DNA from: Roseivivax halodurans JCM 10272
Lineage (GTDB): Bacteria > Pseudomonadota > Alphaproteobacteria > Rhodobacterales > Rhodobacteraceae
Direction: 5' to 3'
Assembly: GCF_000521785.1 (NCBI RefSeq)
Contig: NZ_JALZ01000006.1
Coordinates: forward strand, 62,001-126,000
DNA length: 64,000 bases
The position numbers were made by a program, and so were the translations under genes. Positions 54,631 through 63,441 of this stretch are shown piece by piece; positions within the stretch are counted from its first letter, which is position 1, and the number at the start of each line of letters is the position of its first letter. Under the pieces are notes generated by a model that was given only the letters and a program-made list of their open reading frames with translations, did not search any database and was not told the DNA's origin.

Positions 54631-55482
54631 TCAATCCGCCGAGAGATGCGCAATCCCCCGGGCCAGCGCATCCTCGGTGATCGTCGCATTGAACTCTAGA
54701 TCGCTCAGCCACGAGCGTTCCTTCTGGTCGAAGCCGTGCGTCGCGCCGTCGTAGACATGGACCTCGACGGCCTCGGGAACGTCCTCGGCCAGAGCCTCGC
54801 ATTCGGTCTCGTCGACGATGGCATCGTCGCGGGCCAGCAGCATCAGCGTCGGCACGGAAGTCGCAAGACCCTCGGCCGCGACTTCGGACAGCAATCCGCA
54901 ATAGGGATAGAGCGTCACGGCGCCGGTGATGCCGCCGAGGGGATCCCTGCCCTCGGGCCAGCGCGTCAGCCCGGGCGGCACCCGGTCGAGCTCGGCGAGG
55001 CGCAGATAGTCAAGGATGGCCCAGCCGCCATGCGAGGCTCCGACAAGCGCCAGATGCTCACCGTCGAGGCGCGGATCGCCATCGATCTCGGCCAGCGCGA
55101 CGGCGATGTCCCCTGCCCGTTCGGCGCCGATCATGCGCTGTCCGCTGCACACCAGCCGCCACATGGGATCGTCATCCAGTTTTCTGGGGGTATGGCTGTC
55201 GAGGATCATCGTGGCCCAGCCCGCCGCGTTCAGCGCCTTGGCCCAACGATCCATGTTGTCGCGCACGCCGTCACAGCCGGAGAGCAGCAGCGCCGTCTTG
55301 TAGGGGGGACCCCCGGAGGGGAGGGAGAGCCGCGCCGCAGGGGCCAGCATCTCCCAACGCGCGGCAGGCGTGTCCTCGGGTACGAGACCCGCCTGCCGGC
55401 GAAAGACGTTCAGTGCCGCCGCCCCCACGAGTAGCGTCACGACAAGCAGCGTGACGACGATGGCGGGGCGGCGCCTGCTCAC
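54631..55482 (-). CDS. alpha/beta hydrolase with an N-terminal membrane anchor (dienelactone-hydrolase-like)
   Basis: 283 residues. An N-terminal hydrophobic helix (about 8-25, IVVTLLVVTLLVGAAALNVF) is either an anchor or an uncleaved signal. The hydrolase domain has KTALLLSGCDGVRDN, the nucleophile elbow ALVGASHGGWAILDYL (about 160, Ser in GASHG), VPTLMLLARDDAIVDETE (Asp) and HVYDGATHGFDQKE (His). This fits the DLH-like family. The substrate is unknown. The FKBP gene on the same strand ends 7 bases upstream of its ATG. Confidence 0.85.
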   Translation of the reverse strand: MSRRRPAIVVTLLVVTLLVGAAALNVFRRQAGLVPEDTPAARWEMLAPAARLSLPSGGPPYKTALLLSGCDGVRDNMDRWAKALNAAGWATMILDSHTPRKLDDDPMWRLVCSGQRMIGAERAGDIAVALAEIDGDPRLDGEHLALVGASHGGWAILDYLRLAELDRVPPGLTRWPEGRDPLGGITGAVTLYPYCGLLSEVAAEGLATSVPTLMLLARDDAIVDETECEALAEDVPEAVEVHVYDGATHGFDQKERSWLSDLEFNATITEDALARGIAHLSAD

Positions 55483-55489
55483 GGATCGA

Positions 55490-55924
55490 TCAGGCCGCTT
55501 TGATCTCGACCAGTTCGATGTCGAACTTTAGGTCGCGGCCCGCGAGCGGGTGGTTCGCGTCGAGCGTCACTTCGCTGTCGGTCACTTCGGTCACCACGAC
55601 CGGTACGGTCTGGCCGTTCGGCGTCTGCACCTGCAGCTGCGTGCCCGGATCGAGCGGGATGTCCTCGGGGATCTCGGTGCGCGGCACGGCCTGCAGGGCA
55701 TCCGGGTTGCGGTCGCCATAGGCTTCTGCGGCGGGCACCTCGACGGATTTCTTGTCGCCGACCGTCATGCCCGGCATCGCGTTGTCGAGCCCAGGGATGA
55801 TCTGGCCGGAGCCGACGGTGAATTCCAGCGGATCACGGCCTTCGCTCGAGTCGAAGGTCGAACCGTCGGTGAGGGTTCCGGTATAATGGATGCGGACGGT
55901 GTCACCCGCTTTGACTTCGGTCAT
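55490..55924 (-). CDS. FKBP-type peptidyl-prolyl cis-trans isomerase (SlyD-like)
   Basis: 144 residues from the ATG at 55924 (MTEVKAGDTVRIHYTGTLTD). FKBP domain with the flap insertion (IF domain) typical of SlyD: GSTFDSSEGRDPLEFTVGSGQIIPGLDNAM, GDKKSVEVPAAEAYGDRNPDA and NHPLAGRDLKFDIELVEIKA. The His/Cys-rich metal-binding tail of E. coli SlyD is missing. It acts as a folding catalyst and chaperone in the cytoplasm. An in-frame upstream extension is unlike the family and is not adopted. Confidence 0.94.
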   Translation of the reverse strand: MTEVKAGDTVRIHYTGTLTDGSTFDSSEGRDPLEFTVGSGQIIPGLDNAMPGMTVGDKKSVEVPAAEAYGDRNPDALQAVPRTEIPEDIPLDPGTQLQVQTPNGQTVPVVVTEVTDSEVTLDANHPLAGRDLKFDIELVEIKAA

Positions 55925-56253
55925 GGGTCTGTCCAATTCTATTCGGGGTGGGTTTGGATCGGCGGCCCCGGGATATGTTGTCGTGCTCCCGCGGGATCGC
56001 GCCACGCGCCTCGCACGCGTCTTGCACAGCCGGGAAAGTAGTCATCCGATAGACGGAATGCAAAGGGGGTCGGCCCGAAACCGCCCCCTTCCGGCCGATC
56101 TTCTGACCAGACGTCAGGCAGAAACCGGTCACAGGCGTGGCGCGTTTCTGTGGCAGGTGCGCCATGCCACGGGGTTCGACCGGTTCGGCCTGCGTTGATT
56201 CCGGGTCCCTGATTCGACCATTGTCGTCCCGTTACACCAAAAAGAGTGCTGCC

Positions 56254-56817
56254 ATGATCTCCCGACGCCATTTCCTCGTCACCGCAGCGGCCGCCTCGGC
56301 GCTCGCTTCTCCGGCCATCGCGCAGCAGGGGTTCACGCTGGAGCCGATCTATCGGCCGCAGCGCGTGCGGATCAAGTCCAGCCTCGGGGCGCCGCAGATC
56401 CTGATCCTTCCGCGCGCCCACTTCCTCTACTTCGTCGATCAGCAGGGCTCCGCGCTCCGTTACGGCGTCGGGGTCGGTCGCGCAGGTCTCGAATTCTCCG
56501 GCGAGGCGGTCATCCGCGTGAAGAAGGAATGGCCGACCTGGCGTCCGACCCAGGAGATGATCGAGCGCGAACCGCAGACCTACGGGCGTTTTGCGGGCAA
56601 TGATTACGTTCAACCCGGCGGACCGCAGAACCCGCTCGGCGCGCGGGCGCTGTATCTCTTTCAGAACGGCCGCGACACGTTCTACCGGATCCACGGCACC
56701 ACCCAGCCGCAATCGATCGGGCGATCGGTGTCGAACGGGTGCATCCGGATGCTGAACGAGCACGTCATCGACCTCTATCAGCGGGTGCCGATCGGGACAA
56801 AGGTCACGGTGCTCTGA
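56254..56817 (+). CDS. L,D-transpeptidase (YkuD family), Tat-exported
   Basis: 187 residues from the ATG at 56254. The N-terminus SRRHFLV followed by a hydrophobic stretch to AIAQQ is a twin-arginine signal. The YkuD domain carries PQILILPRAHFLYFVDQQGSALRYGVGVG and the active site IHGTTQPQSIGRSVSNGCIRM with catalytic Cys in SNGC and the paired His. Such enzymes cross-link peptidoglycan 3-3 or attach proteins to it. Standalone gene, divergent from the FKBP gene with about 330 bases between starts, which hold no obvious gene. Confidence 0.94.
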   Translation: MISRRHFLVTAAAASALASPAIAQQGFTLEPIYRPQRVRIKSSLGAPQILILPRAHFLYFVDQQGSALRYGVGVGRAGLEFSGEAVIRVKKEWPTWRPTQEMIEREPQTYGRFAGNDYVQPGGPQNPLGARALYLFQNGRDTFYRIHGTTQPQSIGRSVSNGCIRMLNEHVIDLYQRVPIGTKVTVL

Positions 56818-56963
56818 GGCGAGACGCGGTTTTTCCACATTAAGCAACGGCGAGCCCGGGGATTGCCCCTGGCCCGCCCATATCTCGCCTCATTTGTCCG
56901 CGACCGTATAGTGTGCACCGATTCTTAACCGGTCCAGCGCAGCATCCGATCAGGCGGAGGGAA

Positions 56964-57167
56964 ATGGACATGGTGGGCGTGATCGTACTGGGCAGCATCT
57001 TGGGCGCCGTCATGTCGGTGGTCGGATATTTTCTCGTGGGCCTAGGCCTTTGGACGGCATTCGGGATCTATGTCGGGACCCCGCTCCTGCTCGTCGCGAT
57101 CACCTGTGTCGTGCGCACGGTCCGACCGGGACGCAAAAGCGAGACGCATCTCGCCTTCGCGGACTGA
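56964..57167 (+). CDS. small membrane protein of unknown function
   Basis: 67 residues from the ATG at 56964, with GGAGG ending 3 bases upstream. Two predicted transmembrane helices (VGVIVLGSILGAVMSVVGYFL and GIYVGTPLLLVAITCVVRTV) and a basic then acidic tail. No family recognised. Convergent with the next small gene, with 7 bases between stops. Confidence 0.75.
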   Translation: MDMVGVIVLGSILGAVMSVVGYFLVGLGLWTAFGIYVGTPLLLVAITCVVRTVRPGRKSETHLAFAD

Positions 57168-57174
57168 CCCGGCC

Positions 57175-57435
57175 CTAAAACGCCACCCTCAGAAAGAGCA
57201 GGATCGGGATCACCCCGGCGGCGATAATGCAGAACTTCTGAGCGATATCGGTGGCGCGCGTCAGCATGGAGCTGCTTTTTAGTGTGTCCCCGTAAGCCTG
57301 AGCCAGGAACGGGAGGGCCTCGGCCTGACCTTCCTCGATTCGGAGCTTGTGCTCGACACGGGCCTTCAGCATCTCGTAGCGTTTGCGCATCGCGTCGTTG
57401 TCACTGCTTTGCACATGATCCGTCGTGCCGTGCAT
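57175..57435 (-). CDS. small protein with a C-terminal membrane helix, unknown function
   Basis: 86 residues from the ATG at 57435 (GGAG 6 bases upstream; an in-frame TTG at 57456 is less likely). The N-terminal 55 residues are charged and look helical (RKRYEMLKARVEHKLRIEEG). The C-terminal helix AQKFCIIAAGVIPILLFLRV would anchor it. No family is recognised. Paired with the convergent 67-residue membrane protein. Confidence 0.7.
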   Translation of the reverse strand: MHGTTDHVQSSDNDAMRKRYEMLKARVEHKLRIEEGQAEALPFLAQAYGDTLKSSSMLTRATDIAQKFCIIAAGVIPILLFLRVAF

Positions 57436-57605
57436 ATCGATCTCCAGTGCCTTCAAAACCCGGGCCAGAACCCGACGTTGTCAGATGGCGCGCATGTCGG
57501 TCCGGGCAACGTATCTCCGGGTCACATGAATGGTACTTGCGTGAACCCGTGTTCAGCGTCATGATAACTACGCTAAGTTACCGTTATCGACCTGTCCTCT
57601 CTCGG

Positions 57606-57637
57606 GGCTCAGTCTCTCGATCGACCCATACTGAGCC
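57606..57637 (+). promoter_or_regulatory. stem-loop in the cold-shock gene leader
   Basis: A perfect 8-bp inverted repeat GGCTCAGT/ACTGAGCC (57606-57613 with 57630-57637) with a 16-base loop lies 50 bases upstream of the ATG, inside the presumed 5' untranslated region. Cold-shock genes commonly have long structured leaders that act as thermosensors. Confidence 0.45.
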
Positions 57638-57687
57638 GACCCTGACGCAATACCGCGGTCAGGCCACCAATTGAGAGGATTATCACG

Positions 57688-57894
57688 ATGGCCACCGGCA
57701 CCGTGAAATGGTTCAACAGCACCAAAGGCTACGGCTTCATCGCACCCGACGGCGGCTCCAAGGATGTGTTCGTGCACATCTCCGCGGTCGAGCGCTCCGG
57801 CCTGACCGAGCTGAAGGACAACCAGAAGGTCACCTTCGAGATCCAGTCCGGCCGTGACGGCCGCGAGTCCGCCGTCGATCTGGCTCTCGCCTGA
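57688..57894 (+). CDS. cspA: cold-shock protein (CspA family)
   Basis: 68 residues; a single cold-shock domain. Signatures [38 protein letters not shown] with RNP1 (KGYGFI) and RNP2 (VFVHI) are intact. Acts as an RNA chaperone and transcription antiterminator. A leader of at least 100 bases with a stem-loop precedes it, and a strong terminator follows, so it is probably monocistronic. GAGAGG lies 12 bases upstream of the ATG. Confidence 0.97.
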   Translation: MATGTVKWFNSTKGYGFIAPDGGSKDVFVHISAVERSGLTELKDNQKVTFEIQSGRDGRESAVDLALA

Positions 57895-57923
57895 TCGCTT
57901 CGGAACGGACCGAGGCGTGATGG

Positions 57924-57949
57924 ACGGGCGCCCCTCGGGCGCCCGTTTT
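57924..57949 (+). terminator. intrinsic terminator of the cold-shock gene
   Basis: A 10-bp perfect stem (57924-57933 with 57937-57946) and 3-base loop are followed by TTTTC. It is 29 bases after the stop codon. Confidence 0.85.
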
Positions 57950-57958
57950 CTTTGTCGG

Positions 57959-58558
57959 CTAGCTCTCGGGCGACTTGGCGACCGCCAGCCGTCCCGCCGG
58001 CCAGAGCACCATCTTTGTCCGCGCCGTCGCGACATCTCCGTTCAGCCAATCGGAAAGACCGGCCGGCTCCAGCAGCACGCCCATTCGGTCATGCACCGGC
58101 GCCACGTCCTCGTTCGGCGCACAGGTCACGGTGGCGAATTGCGCCACTTCGGTCCCACCCGGCGCCGACCAGACATCCCAGACGCAAGCGAACCAGAGCC
58201 AACCTCCGCCACTGTCCGAGATGGTCCAGCGGGTCTTGCGGCGCGCATGCCCCGTCCATTCGTACCAGCCCGTGACGGGAAGGGCGGCGCGCCGAACGCC
58301 CTCGAAGGCCGTCTTGTCGAAGACGGTCTCGGACCGTGCATTGACCAGCGTTTCCATCACCGGCCGCCCGCGGGCGTTCCTGCGCCCCTGCGGAATGAGG
58401 CCCCAGCGCATCTGGCGCCAGCCATCCGACGTCACCAGCCAGAGAGCCTCGCCTGGCCTGATGTCGTCCCGCCCGTGATCGTCGGCACTCGGTGGCGGCA
58501 ACCCGACTTCGCCCGCCGCACCGCTCAGGGGCGCTGTGAGGAACAGCCGCCCCGGCAT
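57959..58558 (-). CDS. SRAP (YedK/HMCES) family protein lacking catalytic Cys2
   Basis: 199 residues. SRAP proteins form a covalent thiazolidine bond with abasic sites in single-stranded DNA through Cys2. Family motifs present: LVNARSET (Asn), GWYEWTG (Glu), CAPNEDVAPVHDRMGV (His). However, the start reads MPGRLFL where active members have MCGR; the second codon is CCG, and no alternative start restores the Cys. It begins one base after the tesA-like stop, so it is co-transcribed. Probably a diverged paralogue with lost or altered crosslinking. Confidence 0.85.
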   Translation of the reverse strand: MPGRLFLTAPLSGAAGEVGLPPPSADDHGRDDIRPGEALWLVTSDGWRQMRWGLIPQGRRNARGRPVMETLVNARSETVFDKTAFEGVRRAALPVTGWYEWTGHARRKTRWTISDSGGGWLWFACVWDVWSAPGGTEVAQFATVTCAPNEDVAPVHDRMGVLLEPAGLSDWLNGDVATARTKMVLWPAGRLAVAKSPES

Positions 58559-58559
58559 G

Positions 58560-59255
58560 TCAGTTGGATCCGGGCTCGGCCCCGGTGCCGCCGCTCGCCT
58601 CTCTCAGCAGCTCTTCGACCATGGGCCCGATATCCGCCACGATGCGCGCAACGCCTTCTGCGTTGGGGTGGATACCGTCGGATTGCATGAACCGGGTCAT
58701 GCGCGCGGGCGTGTCCCCGCCGTCGGCGAGCCCCGCGAGGAAATTGGGGTAGAGGCTGACGCCGTACGCCTCGGCCAGATCGGGGTACATGGCGTCGAAC
58801 TCGCGCTTGAACTCGGCCCCGAAATTTCCCGGCGCCGGCAGCCCGGCGAGCAGCACCGGCAGGCCCTCCGCGGCAGCCACATCGAGTATCCCCGAGAGGT
58901 TCTCCTTTGACACGGCAGGGTCGATCCCGCGCAGCAGATCGTTTCCGCCAAGCGCCACGATCATGGCGTCGGTCTCGTCGTTCAGCGACCATTCGGCCCG
59001 GGACAGGCCCCCCGCCGTCGTGTCGCCCGAAACCCCGGCATTGATCACGTCCACGTCATGACCGCGCTCCGTAAGCCACGCCTCGAGCTGCGGCACGAAG
59101 CCGTCCTCCTCCATCAGACCGTAGCCCTGCGTGAGAGAATCCCCCAGTGCGACCAGTTCGAGCGGCTCTGCCCGTGCCGTGCCTGCCAGCACCGCAAGCA
59201 CCAGCACCGCCTTGCTGAGCCTGCCCGCGACCCCATATCCCGTTGCGTTGCGCAT
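58560..59255 (-). CDS. tesA: TesA-like SGNH/GDSL arylesterase or lysophospholipase
   Basis: 231 residues from the ATG at 59255. Signal peptide about 1-29, ending GTARA. SGNH blocks: block I ALGDSLTQGYG (Ser), block II GVSGDTTAGGL (Gly), block III ALGGNDLLRG (Asn), block V DGIHPNAEG (Asp/His). Periplasmic esterase of the TesA type. It is divergent from the ABC ATPase-permease pair (22 bases between starts), reproducing the tesA-ybbA-ybbP cluster of many proteobacteria. Confidence 0.93.
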   Translation of the reverse strand: MRNATGYGVAGRLSKAVLVLAVLAGTARAEPLELVALGDSLTQGYGLMEEDGFVPQLEAWLTERGHDVDVINAGVSGDTTAGGLSRAEWSLNDETDAMIVALGGNDLLRGIDPAVSKENLSGILDVAAAEGLPVLLAGLPAPGNFGAEFKREFDAMYPDLAEAYGVSLYPNFLAGLADGGDTPARMTRFMQSDGIHPNAEGVARIVADIGPMVEELLREASGGTGAEPGSN

Positions 59256-59277
59256 GATCCCGGGACCCTTTCCTCGT

Positions 59278-59973
59278 ATGACCGATACCGTACTCTCGCT
59301 CAAAGATGTGACCTTGCGGCTGATGGGCAATGCCGGCCCGGTCGAGATCCTGCACGGCATCACGCTCGATGTCGCCCGCGGCGAGACGCTCGGCCTCGTC
59401 GGGCCGTCGGGCTCGGGCAAGTCGTCGCTGCTGATGATCCTCGGAGGTCTCGAACGCGCGACGGGAGGGTCGGTTCATGCGCTCGGGCACGATCTGACGG
59501 AAATGGACGAGGATGCCCTCGCGCGCTTCCGACGCGATCACATGGGCGTGGTGTTCCAGTCCTTCCACCTCATCCCGACGATGACGGCGCTCGAGAACGT
59601 CGCGACCCCGCTGGAGCTTGCCGGCGCTGAGGATGCCTTCTCGCGTGCGCAGGCGGAACTGGAGGGAATGGGTCTTGGCGCGCGCCTCGATCACTACCCC
59701 TCGCAGATGTCTGGGGGCGAGCAGCAGCGCGTGGCGCTCGCCCGCGCCGCCGCGCCGCGCCCGCAGATCCTGCTGGCGGACGAGCCCACCGGGAACCTCG
59801 ACGGGCAGACGGGCGATGCAATCATCGACGCGCTCTTCGGGCTGCGGGACAGGCACGGCGCAACGCTGGTGCTCGTCACGCACGCGCCGGCCCTTGCCGA
59901 CCGCTGCGACCGCGTCGTCCGCCTGCGCGACGGCCGCGCCGAGAGAGACCGCGTCCGGGCCGCGGCGGAATGA
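59278..59973 (+). CDS. ABC transporter ATP-binding protein (YbbA-like, LolD/MacB type)
   Basis: 231 residues from the ATG at 59278. Walker A GPSGSGKSSLLMILGG (about 43), signature MSGGEQQRVALARA, Walker B ILLADEPTGNLD. The NLD sequence is typical of the LolD/MacB subfamily of lipoprotein and mechanotransmission ABC systems. The permease start overlaps its stop (ATGA). Substrate of YbbAP systems is not well defined; they are usually linked to envelope lipids or the adjacent TesA. Confidence 0.93.
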   Translation: MTDTVLSLKDVTLRLMGNAGPVEILHGITLDVARGETLGLVGPSGSGKSSLLMILGGLERATGGSVHALGHDLTEMDEDALARFRRDHMGVVFQSFHLIPTMTALENVATPLELAGAEDAFSRAQAELEGMGLGARLDHYPSQMSGGEQQRVALARAAAPRPQILLADEPTGNLDGQTGDAIIDALFGLRDRHGATLVLVTHAPALADRCDRVVRLRDGRAERDRVRAAAE

Positions 59974-62486
59974 CCCTCGCCGTCGCCTCCCGCTTCGCCC
60001 GGCGCGAGCTCCGCGGCGGGCTCAAGGGCTTTCGCATTTTCCTCGCTTGCCTCGCGCTCGGGGTCGCGGCAATCGCCGGGGTCGGCTCGGTCCGCTCCGC
60101 GATCCAGGCTGGTCTTCAGGATCAGGGCGCGGTGCTTCTGGGCGGCGAGGCTCAGGCTCAATTCACCTACCGCTTCGCAAGCGAAGAGGAACGGGACTGG
60201 CTGGAAACCGTCTCGATCGGCCTCTCGGAGGTGGCCGATTTCCGTTCCATGGCGGTCGTGCGCCGCGAAGGCGGCAACGACCGCGCCCTGACGCAGGTCA
60301 AGGCGGTCGACGACGCCTATCCGCTCCTCGGCGCCGTGGAACTCTCGCCCCAAATGCCGCTCGCCGAGGCACTTTCGGACGATGGCGTCGTCATGGCTCC
60401 GATCCTCGCCGACAGGCTCGGCCTCGCGACCGGCGACACGCTGCGGCTCGGCGACAAGGACTTCACCCTCCGGGCCATTCTCGAGACCGAACCAGACGAT
60501 GCGGGAGGCGGCTTCGAGCTCGGACCGCGCACAATCGTCGCGACCGCCGCGCTCGACGGGACGGGACTGCTGGAGCCGGGCACGCTCTTCGAGACCGAGT
60601 ACCGGATGCTGCTGCCCGAGGACGCGGATCTCGACGCGCTCGAGGCGGAGGCGGAAAGCCGTTTCCGCGACAGCGGTATCCGATGGCGCGACATGCGCAA
60701 CGGTGCGCCGGGCACGGCGCAGTTCGTCGACCGGCTCGGGGCGTTCCTGATCCTCGTGGGACTCTCGGGCCTCGCGGTCGGGGGCATCGGCGTGTCGTCC
60801 GCCGTGCGCGCATACCTCGCCCGAAAGACATCCGTGATCGCCACCCTGCGCACGCTCGGGGCGGACCGGGCGACGATCTTCCAGACCTATTTCCTTCAGG
60901 TGGGCGCGCTTGCGCTTCTCGGCATTGCCATCGGGCTGGTCCTGGGCGCGCTGGTGCCGCTTCTTTTCGCGCCGATCATCTCGGAGGCGCTACCGATCCC
61001 CACGCTCTTCGGCGTTCACCCGGGACCGCTCTTCGAAGCGGCGATATACGGCATCCTGACCGCGCTCGTGTTCACGCTGTGGCCGCTGGCCCGCACCGAG
61101 GACGTCCGTGCCGCCACACTCTTTCGCGACGCGCTTTCGTCGGCCCGCGCCCTGCCCGCGACGCGCTACGTGGTCGCGACCGGGGTGCTGCTCGCGCTCC
61201 TCGTGGGCCTCGCAATGCTGTTCTCCGGCGCCATCGAGCTCACGCTCTGGACGGCCGGCGGCATCCTCGGCTCGCTCCTGATCCTCGTCGCCGCGGCCTT
61301 CGGTCTGCGCGCCCTCGCCCGCCGCGTCGCGCCCGCCGCCCGCGGTCGGCCCGCCCTGCGGTGGGCGCTCGGCGCCATCGGTGGCCCGAGGGACGAGGCG
61401 GCCTCGGTGGTACTCTCTCTCGGGCTCGGCCTCGCCGTCCTTGCCGCCATCGGCCAGATCGACGGCAACCTGCGCAGCGCGATCTCGCGCGATCTGCCGG
61501 ATGTGGCGCCGTCCTACTTCTTCGTGGATATCCAGAAGGAACAGATGCCGGAATTCCGCGAGATCGTGACGTCCGATCCCGCCGTGAGCCGGGTGCAATC
61601 CGCACCGATGCTCCGCGGGATCATCACCGAGATCAACGGCCGCCCGGCGCGAGAGGTCGCCGGCGACCACTGGGTCATCCAGGGCGACCGCGGGGTGACC
61701 TATTCCGAGACGCCGGCCGAAGACACGCGCATCACCGCGGGCGAATGGTGGCCCGCGGATTACGACGGATCGCCTCAGGTCAGCTTCGCCGCCGAGGAGG
61801 CGGAAGAGATCGGGCTCGAACTCGGCGACGCGATCACGGTCAACATTCTTGGCCGCGACATCACCGCCGAGGTGACGAGCTTTCGCGTGGTGGATTTCTC
61901 GACCGCCGGCATAGGGTTCGTCATGACCATGAACCCCGCCGCGCTCGAAGGCGCGCCGCATAGCTTCATCTCCACCGTCTACGCCGATGCCGAAGCGGAG
62001 GCAGACGTTCTCCGCGAGGTCGCCGACGCCATGCCGAACGTCACCGCGATCGGCGTGCGCGACGCCATCGACAGGGTCTCGGAGCTTCTCGCCGGGGTGT
62101 CTGAGGCCGTGCGCTGGGGCGCTGCGGCGACGCTGCTGACCGGCTTCCTCGTCCTCATCGGCGCGGCGGCCGCCGGAGAGCAGGCCCGCACCTACGAGGC
62201 CGCGGTCCTGAAGACGATGGGCGCGAGCCGGAGGCGCATTCTCGCGAGCTTCGCGATCCGCTCGGCGCTCCTCGGCGCCGGTGCCGGCATCGTCGCGATC
62301 GTCGCCGGCATCGGCGGCGGCTGGGCGGTGACCGCCTTTGTCATGGAGACCTCCTTTGCCCCGGTCTGGCCTTCGGCTCTCGGCATCGTCCTCGGCGGCA
62401 TCGTCGCGACGCTCGCCGCCGGACTGGCATTTGCGTGGCGCCCGCTCGCGGCACGTCCGGCGCAGGTGCTCCGCGCGCGCGAATGA
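59970..62486 (+). CDS. FtsX-like ABC permease (YbbP-like)
   Basis: 838 residues; long permease with two FtsX domains and about ten transmembrane helices. N-terminal RFARRELRGGLKGFRIFLACLAL, first FtsX block around 255-380 (GIGVSSAVRAYLARKTSVIATLRTLG), a large periplasmic part in between, and a second FtsX block near 700-838 (EAVLKTMGASRRRILASFAIRSALLG-like: AVLKTMGASRRRILASF). With the preceding ATPase it forms a MacB/LolCDE-like machine. Ends before the inositol-monophosphatase-family gene with 88 bases between. Confidence 0.92.
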   Translation: MTLAVASRFARRELRGGLKGFRIFLACLALGVAAIAGVGSVRSAIQAGLQDQGAVLLGGEAQAQFTYRFASEEERDWLETVSIGLSEVADFRSMAVVRREGGNDRALTQVKAVDDAYPLLGAVELSPQMPLAEALSDDGVVMAPILADRLGLATGDTLRLGDKDFTLRAILETEPDDAGGGFELGPRTIVATAALDGTGLLEPGTLFETEYRMLLPEDADLDALEAEAESRFRDSGIRWRDMRNGAPGTAQFVDRLGAFLILVGLSGLAVGGIGVSSAVRAYLARKTSVIATLRTLGADRATIFQTYFLQVGALALLGIAIGLVLGALVPLLFAPIISEALPIPTLFGVHPGPLFEAAIYGILTALVFTLWPLARTEDVRAATLFRDALSSARALPATRYVVATGVLLALLVGLAMLFSGAIELTLWTAGGILGSLLILVAAAFGLRALARRVAPAARGRPALRWALGAIGGPRDEAASVVLSLGLGLAVLAAIGQIDGNLRSAISRDLPDVAPSYFFVDIQKEQMPEFREIVTSDPAVSRVQSAPMLRGIITEINGRPAREVAGDHWVIQGDRGVTYSETPAEDTRITAGEWWPADYDGSPQVSFAAEEAEEIGLELGDAITVNILGRDITAEVTSFRVVDFSTAGIGFVMTMNPAALEGAPHSFISTVYADAEAEADVLREVADAMPNVTAIGVRDAIDRVSELLAGVSEAVRWGAAATLLTGFLVLIGAAAAGEQARTYEAAVLKTMGASRRRILASFAIRSALLGAGAGIVAIVAGIGGGWAVTAFVMETSFAPVWPSALGIVLGGIVATLAAGLAFAWRPLAARPAQVLRARE

Positions 62487-62574
62487 CGCGGTGCCACCTT
62501 CCCGCTTGAACGCACAGCGTCACCCCCCTAAGCCCTGAGACCGACTCTTCAGCCAGACAGGGACACCCCTCACG

Positions 62575-63441
62575 ATGACCGAGAGCCTGCCGATCCCCCT
62601 TACCGCTCCGATCAGCCGGGCCCAGAGAACGCAGGTGTTGAACCTCGTGCGCCGAGCCGCCCGCGCCGAGATCCTGCCCCGCTTCCGGTCTCTTGGCGAG
62701 GCCGAGATCGACACCAAGTCGGGGCCCCAAGATCTCGCGACGGATGCCGACCGCGAGGCAGAAAAGATGATCGCTCGCGGGCTTCTGGCGATCTGGCCGC
62801 ACGCGCGTATCGTCGGCGAGGAAGACGCAAGCGCCAACCCGGAGGTGATCGAGACGCTGAGGGAGGCCGAGCTCGGCTTCACGATCGATCCCGTCGACGG
62901 GACCTGGAACTTCGCCAAGGGGCTGCCGCTCTTCGGGGTGATGGTTGCGATGACCCGGTACGGCCGCCCCGTCTGGGGCATGCTCTACGATCCGATCATG
63001 GACGACGTGATCTGGGCCGGGCTCGACGGGCCGGCGGAGCTTGTCAGGGGGCGGATGCGTCCCCGTACGCTGCGGGTCTCGTCCGGCGGGCCGCTCCCGG
63101 AGCTTTCGGGCTTCACTTCCCTCCACCTCCTGCCCGAAGACAAGCAGGAGCGGTTCGCGACGACCTTTCCCAAGCTCGCGCGCGCGGTGTCGATGCGGTG
63201 CGCGTGCCACGAGTTCCGGACGCTTGCGCAGGGCGGCGTGGACTTCGTGCTCGCCACCAAGGTCACGCCATGGGATCACACACCCGGCGCCTTGATCGTG
63301 GAGCGCGCGGGAGGCGTTGTCCGCATGCTCGACGGCTCGGATTACACGGCCGGCAAGACCGAAGGATACCTCCTCGCGGCATGCGACGAGGCGACTTGGT
63401 CCCGCCTGCGCGATCTTTGGGACTTCCTGCTCGAGGAGTGA
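62575..63441 (+). CDS. inositol-monophosphatase family phosphatase (histidinol-phosphatase-like)
   Basis: 288 residues. Li-sensitive phosphatase fold with all metal motifs: IVGEEDAS, TIDPVDGTWNFAKGLP (D-P-x-D-G-T), and KVTPWDHTPGALIVERAGG (W-D-x-x-P). ATDADREAEKM is the first motif. Members dephosphorylate inositol-1-phosphate, histidinol phosphate (HisN) or 3'-phosphoadenosine-5'-phosphate; specificity cannot be decided here. The ATG at 62575 follows GACACCCCTCACG, without a strong ribosome site. Confidence 0.9.
   Translation: MTESLPIPLTAPISRAQRTQVLNLVRRAARAEILPRFRSLGEAEIDTKSGPQDLATDADREAEKMIARGLLAIWPHARIVGEEDASANPEVIETLREAELGFTIDPVDGTWNFAKGLPLFGVMVAMTRYGRPVWGMLYDPIMDDVIWAGLDGPAELVRGRMRPRTLRVSSGGPLPELSGFTSLHLLPEDKQERFATTFPKLARAVSMRCACHEFRTLAQGGVDFVLATKVTPWDHTPGALIVERAGGVVRMLDGSDYTAGKTEGYLLAACDEATWSRLRDLWDFLLEE

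Noticed and set aside
55925-56253. Possible gene in the 329-base gap between the FKBP and L,D-transpeptidase genes
   Set aside because: The in-frame extensions of both neighbours into this gap are Arg-rich and do not match their families; I see only the presumed divergent promoter region.
57543-57554. GAAC-N4-GTTC palindrome upstream of the cold-shock gene
   Set aside because: Looks like a Gram-positive SOS box, but Rhodobacteraceae LexA uses direct GTTC-N7-GTTC repeats, and no SOS role is expected here.
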